Shown: one piece after another, positions 9,565 to 18,114 of the stretch | Layout: the number at the start of each line of letters is the position of its first letter | Position numbering within the stretch: the stretch's first letter is position 1 | NCBI RefSeq assembly: GCF_000420625.1 | Contig: NZ_ATVH01000011.1 | Coordinates: forward strand, 620,001-684,000 | Length of the DNA stretch: 64,000 nt | Direction: 5' to 3' | Source of the DNA: Fodinicurvata sediminis DSM 21159 | GTDB taxonomy: Bacteria > Pseudomonadota > Alphaproteobacteria > Kiloniellales > DSM-21159 | The notes under the pieces: generated by a model | The model's database searches: none | Told to the model about the DNA's origin: nothing | Seen by the model: the letters and a program-made list of their open reading frames with translations, nothing else | Made by a program: the position numbers and the translations under genes

Positions 9565-9900
9565 ATGGGCCCTCTTCTCACACTGACGGATCGCGCTGCT
9601 GACCGCGTAAAGAACCTGATCAGCAAGAGTCCCGAGGAAGGCGTCCTGGGACTGCGTGTCGGCGTGAACACGCGTGGCTGTTCCGGTCTCAGTTACTTCG
9701 TGGAGTATGCCAGCGAGCAGAAAAAGTTTGAGGATGTCGTCGAGGACAAGGGCGTGAAGATCTTTGTCGACCCGACCTCGACCATGTTCCTGATTGGCAG
9801 TGAAATGGATTATGTCGAAGACAAGCTAGAATCGGGCTTCACCTTCACGAATCCAAATGAAAAAGCCCGTTGCGGCTGCGGAGAAAGCTTCAGCGTGTGA
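9565..9900 (+). CDS. sufA: A-type Fe-S carrier SufA/ErpA-like
   Basis: This is a HesB/IscA-family carrier that accepts clusters from SufBCD and hands them to apoproteins. The three ligand cysteines are present: R-G-C-S-G-L and the C-terminal C-G-C-G-E-S-F-S-V. Two starts are possible: ATG 9550, which directly abuts an AGGAGG at 9544-9549, and ATG 9565, which is 15 bases from it. The second gives a normal family N-terminus (M-G-P-L-L-T-L-T-D-R-A), so I use it, without certainty. It is the last gene of the suf operon and faces the MFS gene on the other strand. Confidence 0.9.
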   Translation: MGPLLTLTDRAADRVKNLISKSPEEGVLGLRVGVNTRGCSGLSYFVEYASEQKKFEDVVEDKGVKIFVDPTSTMFLIGSEMDYVEDKLESGFTFTNPNEKARCGCGESFSV

Positions 9901-9922
9901 ATCCTGCCGAAACGTAGGATGA

Positions 9923-11197
9923 TCAACTTCGTGCCGCTGGCAGACGGCGTACCGCAACGGTAAACCAGACCAGACTGGCCAGTTCTATCAGTATCGCGAT
10001 ACCGAAGGTAATGCGATAGGCCGAGGCCGTGTAGCCATCTGCGCCAGTTGGTGTGGTAAGCTCGATCAAGGCTCCCATTGCGTACTGCATCACGAAAGCA
10101 CTGATGAAGACCATCATGTTTACGGAGGTGTTCACACGACCGGACATTTCCAGGGAAAAGGCCTGAGCCAGCCTGGGATAGACCAGCACCGTCATGTTAG
10201 AGGTGAAGCCGAACAGCACCCAGGGCCAGATCTCGCTCGTCACAAGACCTGATACGATCAGGGCCTGAACCGCAATGAAGAGGATGGCGCCAAAGCCCGT
10301 TAGCTGATCCAGCGACAATCCCATTCTTTGCAGCCGATCCGCTGCCACTCCGGTAAAGACAAACCCCGCAGTCAACGCCAAGGCCATTGCCATCAGCACA
10401 GTTGCCACCCCTGCGCTGTCCAGTCCTCCTACATCGGCAAGCCATGGCCCGGCCCAAAGGCCGTGAATGGAAAAGCCAACTCCCTGGACTGCAATGCAAA
10501 GCGGTGCAGCTGCCCAGAAGACCCGGCTGGAGTAGATATCGATCACTCCTTTCCATTGTCTCCTGAAAGATGCACGAGAACGTCCCACTTCCTGTCGTTC
10601 CGGAACCACCAGAAATATAAGCGCTGAAACGACAATGGTGGCCACGGCCAGACCAAGGAACAAACCTCGCCAATCCGTGATCGATAACAGGGCTTCCACG
10701 GGCCCAGTTGCTGCCACGGCCCCAAGACCGCCTGTGGCCAGAAAGCAGCCGTTCACGAGTGGCCAACGTTCGGAGGGAAACCACAGTGTAATGGCTTTCA
10801 GCGATGCCATCAGGCAGCCGGAAACACCCAGCCCGATCAATGCACGGCCAAGCGAGAGTTCAAGTAGGGTTGTGCCGATCGAAAAGACAAAGGCTCCCAG
10901 GGCGGCTGCCAGCAACAGGACAGTTTGTACCCGCCGCGGCCCAAAGCGATCCAGCAGCAACCCCAGTGGCATCTGGAAGGCGGCAAATGCCAGAAAATAG
11001 AAAGCGGTTAGTAGGCCCAGGTCGGAAGCATCTAGCGGCAGATCCGCGATTATGCGGCCAGAAATGACCGCATTGACTGTGCGGTACAGATAGGAAAGGA
11101 AATACCCACCAGCAAAGGGCAGGACCACCATCAGGACGATCTTCCATATGGAATAGCCTGCCGATGGGTTCGGGTTGCTGTCGGCCTGTCTTGTCAT
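9923..11197 (-). CDS. MFS transporter
   Basis: The 424-residue protein has twelve predicted membrane segments. A classic MFS loop 2-3 motif, L-L-D-R-F-G-P-R-R-V, lies near residues 82-91, and Y-F-L-S-Y-L-Y-R-T-V-N-A-V is in helix 1. It resembles the nitrate/sugar-phosphate-like MFS_1 group, but the substrate cannot be told from the sequence. It stands alone: it is convergent with sufA (22 bases apart) and divergent from the CoA-binding protein gene. Confidence 0.85.
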   Translation of the reverse strand: MTRQADSNPNPSAGYSIWKIVLMVVLPFAGGYFLSYLYRTVNAVISGRIIADLPLDASDLGLLTAFYFLAFAAFQMPLGLLLDRFGPRRVQTVLLLAAALGAFVFSIGTTLLELSLGRALIGLGVSGCLMASLKAITLWFPSERWPLVNGCFLATGGLGAVAATGPVEALLSITDWRGLFLGLAVATIVVSALIFLVVPERQEVGRSRASFRRQWKGVIDIYSSRVFWAAAPLCIAVQGVGFSIHGLWAGPWLADVGGLDSAGVATVLMAMALALTAGFVFTGVAADRLQRMGLSLDQLTGFGAILFIAVQALIVSGLVTSEIWPWVLFGFTSNMTVLVYPRLAQAFSLEMSGRVNTSVNMMVFISAFVMQYAMGALIELTTPTGADGYTASAYRITFGIAILIELASLVWFTVAVRRLPAARS

Positions 11198-11333
11198 TAC
11201 CTGCTTTCTGAGCCTTTTGGAGCCTGCGCAAGCTAGGGCTAGAGACCGATCAGGGCAAGCAATTGAAGCTCACAAGCAGACCTCAACTATTCCTATGCCT
11301 GCGGGCACAACACTCGATCATGGAGAGGACAAG

Positions 11334-11774
11334 ATGGAGCCTGATACCCAGGACACGATGATCCGGGATATTCTGGAGAACACAAAGACAATCGCTATGG
11401 TAGGCGCAAGTGCGAAACCGGACCGCCCCTCTCATGGGGTCATGGCCTTTCTGCAGTCGAAGGGATACCGCGTGATTCCGGTCAATCCGACCGTGAAGGG
11501 ACAGACGATATTGGGCAAGAGGGTTTACGCCTCACTTTCTGAAGTCCCGGAAAACTTCGAGATGGTTGATATCTTCCGCAATTCCGAAGCTGCCGGCGAC
11601 ATCGTCAAGGAAGCCCTCCCCCTCGCAGAGGACAAGGGCCTGAAAACGGTCTGGATGCAATTGGGCGTCAGGAATGACGCAGCGGCGGAACAGGCTGTAT
11701 CGGCCGGTCTTCGGGTCATCATGAACCGTTTTCCAAAGATCGAATACCCACGCCTGGCCACAGAGTATCGCTGA
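11334..11774 (+). CDS. CoA-binding domain protein, YccU-like
   Basis: This 146-residue protein is a single CoA-binding Rossmann domain (CoA_binding_2; E. coli YccU type). The start at 11334 has a good GGAGAGGA ribosome site and gives the usual family length; an earlier in-frame ATG at 11175 would add a hydrophobic stretch overlapping the divergent MFS gene. Visible motifs are I-A-M-V-G-A-S, then R-P-S-H-G-V-M near residue 30, the R-V-I-P-V-N-P strand and N-R-C-P-like N-R-F-P near the C-terminus. The physiological role of the family is not established. Confidence 0.88.
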   Translation: MEPDTQDTMIRDILENTKTIAMVGASAKPDRPSHGVMAFLQSKGYRVIPVNPTVKGQTILGKRVYASLSEVPENFEMVDIFRNSEAAGDIVKEALPLAEDKGLKTVWMQLGVRNDAAAEQAVSAGLRVIMNRFPKIEYPRLATEYR

Positions 11775-11792
11775 AGTTTTCGGACGACTGGG

Positions 11793-12119
11793 TTATGTTT
11801 CAGGGTCCTTGGTTTCCTCGACGATCCACTCGAGGAAGTCCTTGTTTCCGCCCTCCAACGGCAAGGCAACGACGCAAGGGCAATCGTAATCGTGATTCCG
11901 TTTGATGAAGTCCGTCGCCTCCTCAACAAGCTCCTTGCGTGTCTTGGCAATCATCACGGATTCGCTGTCTTCCTGTATTTGGTCTTCCCAACGGAAAATG
12001 GGGATCATGCTCGCAAAGATATTGGCACAGGCAGCCAGACGCGCCTCGACCAGCTTCCGGCCCAAGGCACGAGCCGCCGCTTCATCGGAGAAGGTGATAT
12101 AGAGAAGTGCACACTGCAT
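11793..12119 (-). CDS. cutA: Divalent-cation tolerance protein CutA
   Basis: The 108-residue protein belongs to the trimeric, PII-like CutA1 family. It shows A-R-L-A-A-C-A-N-I near residues 27-35, the metal/trimer segment F-R-W-E-D-Q-I-Q near 42, and the C-terminal Y-L-x-W-I-equivalent (F-L-E-W-I-V-E-E-T). The family was named for copper tolerance, but its real function is unclear. It is convergent with the CoA-binding gene (18-base gap) and 26 bases downstream of the DUF442 phosphatase gene, so the two are probably co-transcribed. Confidence 0.93.
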   Translation of the reverse strand: MQCALLYITFSDEAAARALGRKLVEARLAACANIFASMIPIFRWEDQIQEDSESVMIAKTRKELVEEATDFIKRNHDYDCPCVVALPLEGGNKDFLEWIVEETKDPET

Positions 12120-12145
12120 TGCGCTTGCCCGTTTGAAACCGGAAA

Positions 12146-12604
12146 TCAGGTGTTCTTGACGTCGCTGTCTTCCCAGGCGCGATAGTGATCAATCAGGGGT
12201 GCAGCCGAGGATATGTCCTTGCCCTGCTTTCCGGCCACATCAATGAGCTCCTGAGTCGAACGTTTGTTGTAGCGGGCCTCAGCCAAAGCCCACAGAAGCG
12301 TGCTGCGTGCCCCGGATCGGCAGTGAACGAGGACCGGACGAGGCGCCTCTTCCATCGCTTCCCGAAAGCGGGCCACCTTCTCCGGGGTCAAAGTTTCCTG
12401 AGTCACCGGAATATAATAATAATCGAGGCCGGCATCCCGTGCGGCACGTTCCGTCGTCTCGTAGGCTGGTTGCCCCGGCTCTTCCTCATTCGGACGATTG
12501 TTGATGATCGTTCTGAAGCCGGCTTCAGCCAAATCGGATATATCGGCTTCCGAAATCTGACCCGCCGTATGAATGCCGTTCTCGAGTTCAGTGGTCTGCA
12601 CCAT
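12146..12604 (-). CDS. DUF442/TIGR01244 phosphatase-like protein
   Basis: This 152-residue protein belongs to the beta-lactamase-hydrolase-like phosphatase family (DUF442), a branch of the protein tyrosine phosphatase superfamily sometimes fused to sulfide or persulfide enzymes. The active loop is V-H-C-R-S-G-A-R-S (Cys95). An arginine is at Cys+5 and a serine at Cys+6, so it differs from the classic Cys-X5-Arg spacing, as usual in this family. The ATG at 12604 has AGGTGG upstream; a GTG at 12616 is the alternative. The substrate is unknown. Confidence 0.85.
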   Translation of the reverse strand: MVQTTELENGIHTAGQISEADISDLAEAGFRTIINNRPNEEEPGQPAYETTERAARDAGLDYYYIPVTQETLTPEKVARFREAMEEAPRPVLVHCRSGARSTLLWALAEARYNKRSTQELIDVAGKQGKDISSAAPLIDHYRAWEDSDVKNT

Positions 12605-12663
12605 AGGATTTCCCACCTTCGGTTCTGTTAAGTGCCTGACAAATAATGTCTGGCCTGAAAGCA

Positions 12664-12700
12664 GACAAGCCCGACAGATGTGTCACCTGTCGGGCTTGTC
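12664..12700 (-). terminator. Terminator hairpin after tRNA-Pro
   Basis: A perfect 14-base inverted repeat (gacaagcccgacag at 12664-12677 and its complement at 12687-12700) with a 9-base loop lies 4 bases beyond the tRNA 3' end. The T tract on the minus strand is weak (tgctttc), so it may act partly as a 3'-processing or stability hairpin. Confidence 0.65.
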
Positions 12701-12704
12701 GAAT

Positions 12705-12781
12705 TGGTCGGAGCGGCGGGATTTGAACCCACGACCCCCAGTCCCCCAGACTGATGCGCTACCAGACTGCGCTACGCTCCG
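12705..12781 (-). tRNA. tRNA-Pro (anticodon GGG)
   Basis: On the minus strand a complete 77-base cloverleaf can be folded. The acceptor stem CGGAGCG pairs with CGCTCCG, the discriminator is A, and the 3' CCA is encoded in the DNA. The anticodon stem TCAGT/ACTGG encloses the 7-base loop CTGGGGG, with GGG at positions 34-36, reading CCC proline codons. The T-arm GTGGG-TTCAAAT-CCCGC is canonical. There is no integrase or att duplication next to it. Confidence 0.96.
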
Positions 12782-12900
12782 ATACGTGCCTTCGCCAACT
12801 TGATATGCATATGTCGACGAGGGTCATCAAGGGTCTTCTGTATAGCTAGACAGCCTCTCTGTGACAAGCACAGCGGCCGCTTAAAAAGGAAGTGGAAAGC

Positions 12901-13302
12901 CTATTTTTCCTTGAGAAGTTGAGACAGTTCCTGGAGCTCGCCAAGAATGTCCCGCAGCGCCTGATCCTTTTCCGGTTTCAAGGCCGGAGCCACCTGCCCG
13001 GCTACGCTTGCCCCCGAAGGCGCACCATTTTCCAGCGCCGCGACACCGCCTTCACGCAGAAGCTTCTGGACTCCGCGAATCGTGAATCCTTCCTGGTAGA
13101 GAAGATCTCTTATGCCGCGCAAGAGCTCGATATCTTCGGGACGGTAATAGCGACGTCCACCACCCCGCTTCATAGGACGCACCTGGGTAAATTTGGTTTC
13201 CCAGAAACGCAGGACATGTTGCGGAACGTTCAGCTCGTCAGAGACTTCACTGATCGTCCGGAATGCTGCTGCCGATTTACCGTCCTGCCGAGCCGAACCC
13301 AT
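12901..13302 (-). CDS. MerR-family transcriptional regulator
   Basis: The 133-residue protein has an N-terminal MerR winged helix ([12 protein letters not shown] at residues 14-25; L-R-F-W-E-T-K-F at 31-38; G-R-R-Y-Y-R-P-E-D at 49-57) and a short C-terminal coiled coil. It has no cysteine, so it is not a metal sensor. It belongs to the MerR type that sits directly after ihfA in alphaproteobacteria and resembles the HTH of light- or redox-linked MerR proteins; its target is unknown. It lies 37 bases downstream of ihfA. Confidence 0.88.
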   Translation of the reverse strand: MGSARQDGKSAAAFRTISEVSDELNVPQHVLRFWETKFTQVRPMKRGGGRRYYRPEDIELLRGIRDLLYQEGFTIRGVQKLLREGGVAALENGAPSGASVAGQVAPALKPEKDQALRDILGELQELSQLLKEK

Positions 13303-13339
13303 GGAGAAGCGCCTTCACGTTCCAGGAAAAATTATCGCC

Positions 13340-13636
13340 TCAACCACCTTTGTTGATTCGGTTTTTCAACACATGCGACGCACGGAACGTCAGCACGCGA
13401 CGCGGAAGGATGGGAACTTCCTCCCCGGTCTTCGGATTTCGGCCCACACGCTGACCCTTCTGTCGTACGGAAAATGTCCCGAAAGAGGAAATCTTCACCA
13501 TTTCCCCTTTCACGAGGGTATCCGACATTTCCTGCAAAACCATTTCCACGAGGTCCATGGACTCGTTTCGTGAAAGGCCGACTTCCTGGTAAACCGCTTC
13601 ACCGAGATCGGCGCGGGTGACCGTACCTTCCGCCAT
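13340..13636 (-). CDS. ihfA: Integration host factor alpha subunit
   Basis: This DNA-bending nucleoid protein forms a heterodimer with IHF beta. It has 98 residues; the ATG at 13636 has GGAGG five bases upstream, better than an in-frame ATG at 13648. The DNA-binding arm carries [12 protein letters not shown] near residues 61-72, and the HU/IHF helix V-K-I-S-S-F-G-T-F precedes it. Gene order plsX-fabH-ihfA-merR is usual for alphaproteobacteria. Confidence 0.95.
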   Translation of the reverse strand: MAEGTVTRADLGEAVYQEVGLSRNESMDLVEMVLQEMSDTLVKGEMVKISSFGTFSVRQKGQRVGRNPKTGEEVPILPRRVLTFRASHVLKNRINKGG

Positions 13637-13726
13637 GACTGCCTCCAATCCATACTTTTCAAAAGGTTATCCCAGCGATTTATAGCGGTCAATCACCCTG
13701 AATGGCAGCCCTGTGAGAAAAAAGAG

Positions 13727-14701
13727 TTACCAGCGTAACAAAGCGGAGCCCCAGGTGAAGCCGCCACCCATTGCATCCATCAAAATGAGGTCTCCCTTTT
13801 CGATCCGCCCATCTTCCACAGCTTCGCAAAGCGCCAGGGGAATCGAGGCCGCCGAGGTGTTCGCGTGCCGGTCGACAGAGACAACCACCCTTTCGGACGG
13901 CAGGCCAAGGCGCTTTGCCATGGAATCAATAATGCGCACATTGGCCTGATGCGGAACCAACCAATCGATATCCGAATCCTTTAGGCCGTTTTTTTCAAGT
14001 GCAGCATCAACTGCTTCCGACATCCGGACAACAGCATGGCGGAACACTTCGCGTCCCTGCATGCGCAGATGACCTACGGTCCCCGTGGAGGAAGGTCCTC
14101 CGTCCACATACAGGGCATCATGGTGCTGCCCATCCGAATAGATATGGGTGGAGAGAATTCCCGGTTCGTCTGCCTCGCCAGTGGCTGGCCGCGACTGCAA
14201 CAACAGCGCGCCCGCACCATCGCCAAACAGTACGCATGTGCCACGGTCGCTCCAGTCCAGAATACGGCTGAAAGTCTCCGCTCCAATGACCAGGACGTTC
14301 CGAGCCATTCCAGTGCGTATGAAATTGTCAGCAACCGCCAGGGCATAGACAAAGCCGCTGCAAACAGCCTGAACGTCAAAAGCGGCCCCTTGTCGGATTC
14401 CAAGGCGATACTGCACCCGTGTTGCCGTGGCCGGAAACGTTTCGTCCGGCGTGGAGGTGGCGCAAACAATCAGGTCGACCTCGGACGCTGGAAGGCCGGC
14501 GTAGTCGAGAGCCTTGCACGCAGCCTCCACGGCAAGGTCCGACGTCTTCTCGCCCTCTGCCGCAACGTGCCTCTGGGCAATACCTGTTCTGTCCCGGATC
14601 CAGCTATCAGTGGTATCCAGGGTCTTTTCCAGGTCAGCATTGGTGATAATCCGGCTCGGAAGATAAGATCCGCAGCCGATCGCATGTGATCGAAATTGCA
14701 T
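13727..14701 (-). CDS. fabH: Beta-ketoacyl-ACP synthase III
   Basis: FabH starts type II fatty acid synthesis by condensing acetyl-CoA with malonyl-ACP. It has 324 residues. The catalytic triad is visible: Cys114 in Q-A-V-C-S-G-F, His near 250 in P-H-Q-A-N, and Asn near 280 in A-N-T-S-A-A-S. Its ATG shares one base with the plsX stop (TGATG), so it is translationally coupled to plsX, a standard phospholipid/fatty acid pairing. Confidence 0.97.
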   Translation of the reverse strand: MQFRSHAIGCGSYLPSRIITNADLEKTLDTTDSWIRDRTGIAQRHVAAEGEKTSDLAVEAACKALDYAGLPASEVDLIVCATSTPDETFPATATRVQYRLGIRQGAAFDVQAVCSGFVYALAVADNFIRTGMARNVLVIGAETFSRILDWSDRGTCVLFGDGAGALLLQSRPATGEADEPGILSTHIYSDGQHHDALYVDGGPSSTGTVGHLRMQGREVFRHAVVRMSEAVDAALEKNGLKDSDIDWLVPHQANVRIIDSMAKRLGLPSERVVVSVDRHANTSAASIPLALCEAVEDGRIEKGDLILMDAMGGGFTWGSALLRW

Positions 14702-15753
14702 CAGATTACAGCCGCCTGTGCCGGTTCACCGGAAGTGGAATGCTCGACGGCCTTGAAGTCACGCCCCATGGTTTCAAGAAAGCCATGACGCGCAAGATCC
14801 ACGGCCACACCAATGGCATGTGCAAAGCCCAATGCATCGGTTCCGCCATGGCTCTTAACTGTGATCCCGTTCAGGCCCAGGAATACGGCACCATTATAGC
14901 GACGCGGATCAACGCGCTTGAGCAATTTGCGCATGGCCGGCCGCGCCAAAAGGTATCCAAGGCTGGCCAACAGGGAGCTCCGGAAGGTGCGCCGCAGGAA
15001 TTCGGTATAAAGCTTTGCCGTACCTTCAGCCGTCTTCAGGGCAACATTCCCCGTGAAGCCATCCGTGACGACTACGTCCACCGTTCCCTTGGCAATGTCA
15101 TCGCCTTCGACGAAACCGTGGAAACGGCCAGGCAAGTCCAGGCCGCTCAGTTCCTGCCGGGCTTCGTGAAGGGTGTCGTGTCCCTTGAGCTCTTCGGATC
15201 CGACGTTGAGCAGCCCATAGGTCGGTTCCTTTATACCCAGGACGGACCGTGCAAAGGCATTTCCCATGACCGTAAACTGGATGAGGTTGCGCGCATCGCA
15301 TTGTACATTCGCCCCCAGATCCAGCATCACCGATTCTCCGCGCAGTGTCGGAAAGAATGACGCTATGGCGGGGCGGTCAACTCCCGGCAAGGTCTTGAGC
15401 ACGAACTTGGCCATGGCCATTAGCGCCCCCGTATTGCCGGCAGATATGGCCGCCTTGGCCGCGCCTTCCTTCACGCTGTCCAGCGCCAGGCGCATGGACG
15501 ACGATTTGCGATTGCGCAGAGCCACAGAAGGTTTGTCATCGGACGAAACGGCCTCATCCGTATGCACGATACGCGATACAGCCTTCAGCTTCTTCATGCG
15601 CTCAAGAAGCGGGCTGATCTCTGACTCGCGGCCAAAGAATATGAAATCGACCTGGGGATAGCGGGTGCGCGCAATATCGGCGCCACGCACAACCATATCC
15701 GGAGCATGGTCGCCGCCCATCGCATCCAGTGCCAGCGTCAGACGCTCACTCAC
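14701..15753 (-). CDS. plsX: Phosphate acyltransferase PlsX
   Basis: PlsX makes acyl-phosphate from acyl-ACP for the PlsY step of phospholipid synthesis; it is peripheral at the inner membrane. It has 350 residues. Family motifs are [11 protein letters not shown] at residues 8-18, S-A-G-N-T-G-A near 105-111 and V-T-D-G-F-T-G-N-V near 213. It lies between rpmF and fabH in the usual rpmF-plsX-fabH order. Confidence 0.97.
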   Translation of the reverse strand: MSERLTLALDAMGGDHAPDMVVRGADIARTRYPQVDFIFFGRESEISPLLERMKKLKAVSRIVHTDEAVSSDDKPSVALRNRKSSSMRLALDSVKEGAAKAAISAGNTGALMAMAKFVLKTLPGVDRPAIASFFPTLRGESVMLDLGANVQCDARNLIQFTVMGNAFARSVLGIKEPTYGLLNVGSEELKGHDTLHEARQELSGLDLPGRFHGFVEGDDIAKGTVDVVVTDGFTGNVALKTAEGTAKLYTEFLRRTFRSSLLASLGYLLARPAMRKLLKRVDPRRYNGAVFLGLNGITVKSHGGTDALGFAHAIGVAVDLARHGFLETMGRDFKAVEHSTSGEPAQAAVI

Positions 15754-15801
15754 AAGCAGATTCCTGAAAGCAACCGCAACAGCAAAGCCGCCGCCGATGC
15801 G

Positions 15802-15987
15802 TCAGTATTCGCTCTTGGGCTCGAGAATCTGACGCCCGCGATACTTGCCTGTTTTCAGGTCTATGTGATGCGGACGACGCATCTCACCGCTTTCCTGGTC
15901 CTCTACATAGGCCGGTGCATTCAGGGCGTGGTGAGACCGACGCATATCCCGACGCGACTTGGAGATTTTCTTTTTAGGTACTGCCAT
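15802..15987 (-). CDS. rpmF: 50S ribosomal protein L32
   Basis: The 61-residue basic protein starts [20 protein letters not shown], the hallmark L32 N-terminus. It lacks the two CXXC zinc pairs, as alphaproteobacterial L32 usually does. It is 48 bases upstream of plsX and probably shares a promoter with it, located in the 112-base gap before it. Confidence 0.96.
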   Translation of the reverse strand: MAVPKKKISKSRRDMRRSHHALNAPAYVEDQESGEMRRPHHIDLKTGKYRGRQILEPKSEY

Positions 15988-16099
15988 GACACTCTCTCGT
16001 TTACAAATGCACCCGCTGTTGCGCGGCGTGCCGATTTACATTCCAAGATAGCACTTCGCAACAGGCGCGCCACTAACTAACGCCTGCAACGACTTTACT

Positions 16100-16666
16100 C
16101 TAGAGATTTTTCTTGAGGTCCTTCAATTTACTGAAAGGTGAAGCACTTTCTTCGACCTCTGCCTCAACTTCCGCACTCCCCCACTGGCTTTGTTCCAACT
16201 CAACCCCGACCTTTCGCGGATAGGGAGGAAGGCTGACAGCCATCTGCTGAGCCAGAAATTCGCCAAGATCAATCACGTTTCCGTATAGTGGCTCTCTATC
16301 CTCCTCCGGATCAAAAGCGAGTTCATCCGCCGAACTACCCTGCGGCACCTCTGGTTCTTCCTCAGAAAGCAGGTCGAAGTCCTGGGAAATCACTTCCTCG
16401 ATCTCGGCTCCAACCGGCTCCAGGCTCACCACACATTGCTGCACGACACCGGCTTTGATCGTTCCGGACAAATGCAGTGCGCGCCCTGCCCTGACCTTCT
16501 TCAGTTTTAGTGTCCCCTGCAGATAATCAAGCGCCAAAAGCTCGAAGCGCTCTGCCAGGGCCCTTCGTTCCTCCGTCTCGGCCGATATTTCCTGAACCAC
16601 CTCTTTGGCACCGAGTTCGGACAGCTTGAAAGGCCTCGAGAATTCGGTTTCCGGAATCTGCTTCAT
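16100..16666 (-). CDS. DUF177/YceD family protein
   Basis: This 188-residue acidic protein belongs to the YceD/DUF177 family, often encoded directly before rpmF and linked to 23S rRNA maturation. The region V-V-Q-Q-C-V-V-S-L-E-P-V (around residues 75-87) followed by an acidic stretch is typical. The conserved D-L-G-E-x-L-A-Q-Q segment (near 130) and Y-P-R-K-x-G are present, and the C-terminus ends with the F-S-K-L-K-D-L-K segment common in the family. Confidence 0.85.
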   Translation of the reverse strand: MKQIPETEFSRPFKLSELGAKEVVQEISAETEERRALAERFELLALDYLQGTLKLKKVRAGRALHLSGTIKAGVVQQCVVSLEPVGAEIEEVISQDFDLLSEEEPEVPQGSSADELAFDPEEDREPLYGNVIDLGEFLAQQMAVSLPPYPRKVGVELEQSQWGSAEVEAEVEESASPFSKLKDLKKNL

Positions 16667-16760
16667 GGGTCAACCGGGATCACAGTGGAGATAACCTCAA
16701 GATGCGAGGTTCTACCCTTTTCAAAGGAAGTCGAGAACCTATGCAAACTGCCCTTACAGG

Positions 16761-17324
16761 TCAATCTTTGTCTCTGGCCGCATCAAGTTCAGAAAACTTG
16801 ATCTGCCCAGACAGTATATTTGGTGTTTCCTGCTCTGCAAAAAAAGCGTCCACTCGATAAAGATATTCCGCCATCGCCATCACGGTTTCCTGCCCGGGTT
16901 CGCTTTCACGAGTTGCATAGAGATTGCGCAGCAGGGCGGCCCCCAGTTCCTGAGACTCATTACCTGCGTCCAATGCCGCCTCATAGGCCTTGACCCGTCC
17001 GTAGAACGCTTCTCCCACACGCCTGAGCCGCGGACCGACTGACAGGTCACCAATTCCGCTTTCACGCAGGCTCTGATCCATATCGTAAACGAAGAAATCG
17101 AACAGGTTCTGGGAAAGCTCGCGAGCTTCTTCGTTCTCTTCGCATTTCAATCGCCTTATGACCAAGCCCAAATGAATGAGCAACAGTTCGAAGCGTCCTT
17201 CCGTACTGTCCGGCACGGCATAATCCGTGTAGAATTCCGGCTGACGTGACTGCAGCATGATGGATTCGTATAGTGCCCTGGCGGCACTTTCTCTGGGATC
17301 ACCGGAAAACAGACGACGAAACAA
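16761..17324 (-). CDS. Ubiquinol-cytochrome c chaperone (CBP3-like)
   Basis: The 187-residue protein matches the Ubiq_cyt_C_chap domain (CBP3/UQCC1 relatives), which helps assemble cytochrome b of the bc1 complex. Visible family features are Q-P-E-F-Y-T-D-Y-A-V-P-D-S-T-x-G-R-F-E near residues 33-51 and the F-F-V-Y-D-M-D-Q-S-L-R-E-S-G-I-G-D near 82-98. It is divergent from bamE and lies upstream of DUF177, a pairing common in Rhodospirillales and Rhodobacterales. Confidence 0.88.
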   Translation of the reverse strand: MFRRLFSGDPRESAARALYESIMLQSRQPEFYTDYAVPDSTEGRFELLLIHLGLVIRRLKCEENEEARELSQNLFDFFVYDMDQSLRESGIGDLSVGPRLRRVGEAFYGRVKAYEAALDAGNESQELGAALLRNLYATRESEPGQETVMAMAEYLYRVDAFFAEQETPNILSGQIKFSELDAARDKD

Positions 17325-17437
17325 GGAATATCCCTCACAGCTGGCAGTACAGGATGAAGATACTTGAAATGCCCGCTTATCCGGCGTTAATCAAGCACAG
17401 GCGATGTCGGGCCATGCCGGCAGGATGATTGGGATCC

Positions 17438-18007
17438 ATGAACATGATGGCTAGAATGACCCTTCTCTCCACGACTGGAAAAGTCGGAAAGCGCACGCTC
17501 CTGTCTCTGACCGTGGCGGGCGTATTGATGGCTGGTGCCTGTTCACCACGCATCGATGTGCACGGCAACCTGCCGGAGGAGGATACCATTTCCGAAATCC
17601 GTCCGGGGGAAAGCAGCCGTACACAAGTGGTGAATCTGTTGGGCACGCCCTCGACGATGTCGACCTTCCAGGACGACGTCTGGTATTATATTGGACAGCG
17701 CAACGAGCAGCTTGCCTTCTTCAGGCCAGAAGCCCTGGAGCGCAAGGTGCTGAAGGTCCAGTTCGGAACCAACGATATCGTCTCCGACAAACAGCTCTAC
17801 ACCTTGGCCGAAGGCCAGGAAATCGAGTTGGTGGAGCGTGAAACACCGACCGAAGGCCAGGATATCACCATTCTGCAGCAATTGCTGGGCAACATCGGAC
17901 GTTTCAATGCCGGCCAGGGAGAAAGCGGGCGTGGGAACACCGGCCCCACCACCGGCACGCCGGGCGCACCTGGCGGCAGTGGCGGCGGCAGCGGCGGAAT
18001 CTTCTGA
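17438..18007 (+). CDS. bamE: Outer membrane assembly lipoprotein BamE with Gly-rich tail
   Basis: This SmpA/OmlA-family lipoprotein is a BAM complex accessory. A signal sequence ends at Cys35 in L-M-A-G-A-C; the -3 Ala makes the lipobox less than ideal. The SmpA core follows, with I-R-P-G-E-S-S-R-T-Q-V near 58, L-L-G-T-P-S, and W-Y-Y-I near 85. The last 35 residues are Gly/Pro/Ser/Thr-rich and are not part of the family core. The start could be 17438, 17444 or 17447; all precede the signal sequence. It converges on the group II intron, whose 3' end lies 20 bases past the stop. Confidence 0.88.
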   Translation: MNMMARMTLLSTTGKVGKRTLLSLTVAGVLMAGACSPRIDVHGNLPEEDTISEIRPGESSRTQVVNLLGTPSTMSTFQDDVWYYIGQRNEQLAFFRPEALERKVLKVQFGTNDIVSDKQLYTLAEGQEIELVERETPTEGQDITILQQLLGNIGRFNAGQGESGRGNTGPTTGTPGAPGGSGGGSGGIF

Positions 18008-18026
18008 ACTCAAGACCGCTACAGAA

Positions 18027-18102
18027 ATCGGCATAGGGGGCGGCCCTGATGGACCGCACCCCTGCCACACCACCCGGCAAGCGGGTCCGCACCGGGCGGT
18101 TC
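18027..18102 (-). ncRNA. Group II intron domains V and VI
   Basis: On the minus strand, 18102-18066 folds as a hairpin whose lower stem pairs ACCGCCCGG with CCGGGTGGT, with an inner GCG/CGC stem, matching a domain V. It is followed by a long GC-rich stem (18065-18031; GGGGTGCGGTCC against GGGCCGCCCCC), matching domain VI with the branch-point side. These are the catalytic and lariat-forming parts and look undamaged. Confidence 0.7.
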
Positions 18103-18114
18103 GAGGATTTGAGG

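Noticed and set aside
12664-12781. tRNA-Pro as an integration site for a mobile island
   Set aside because: No integrase, no direct repeat of the tRNA 3' end and no foreign genes are seen on either side.
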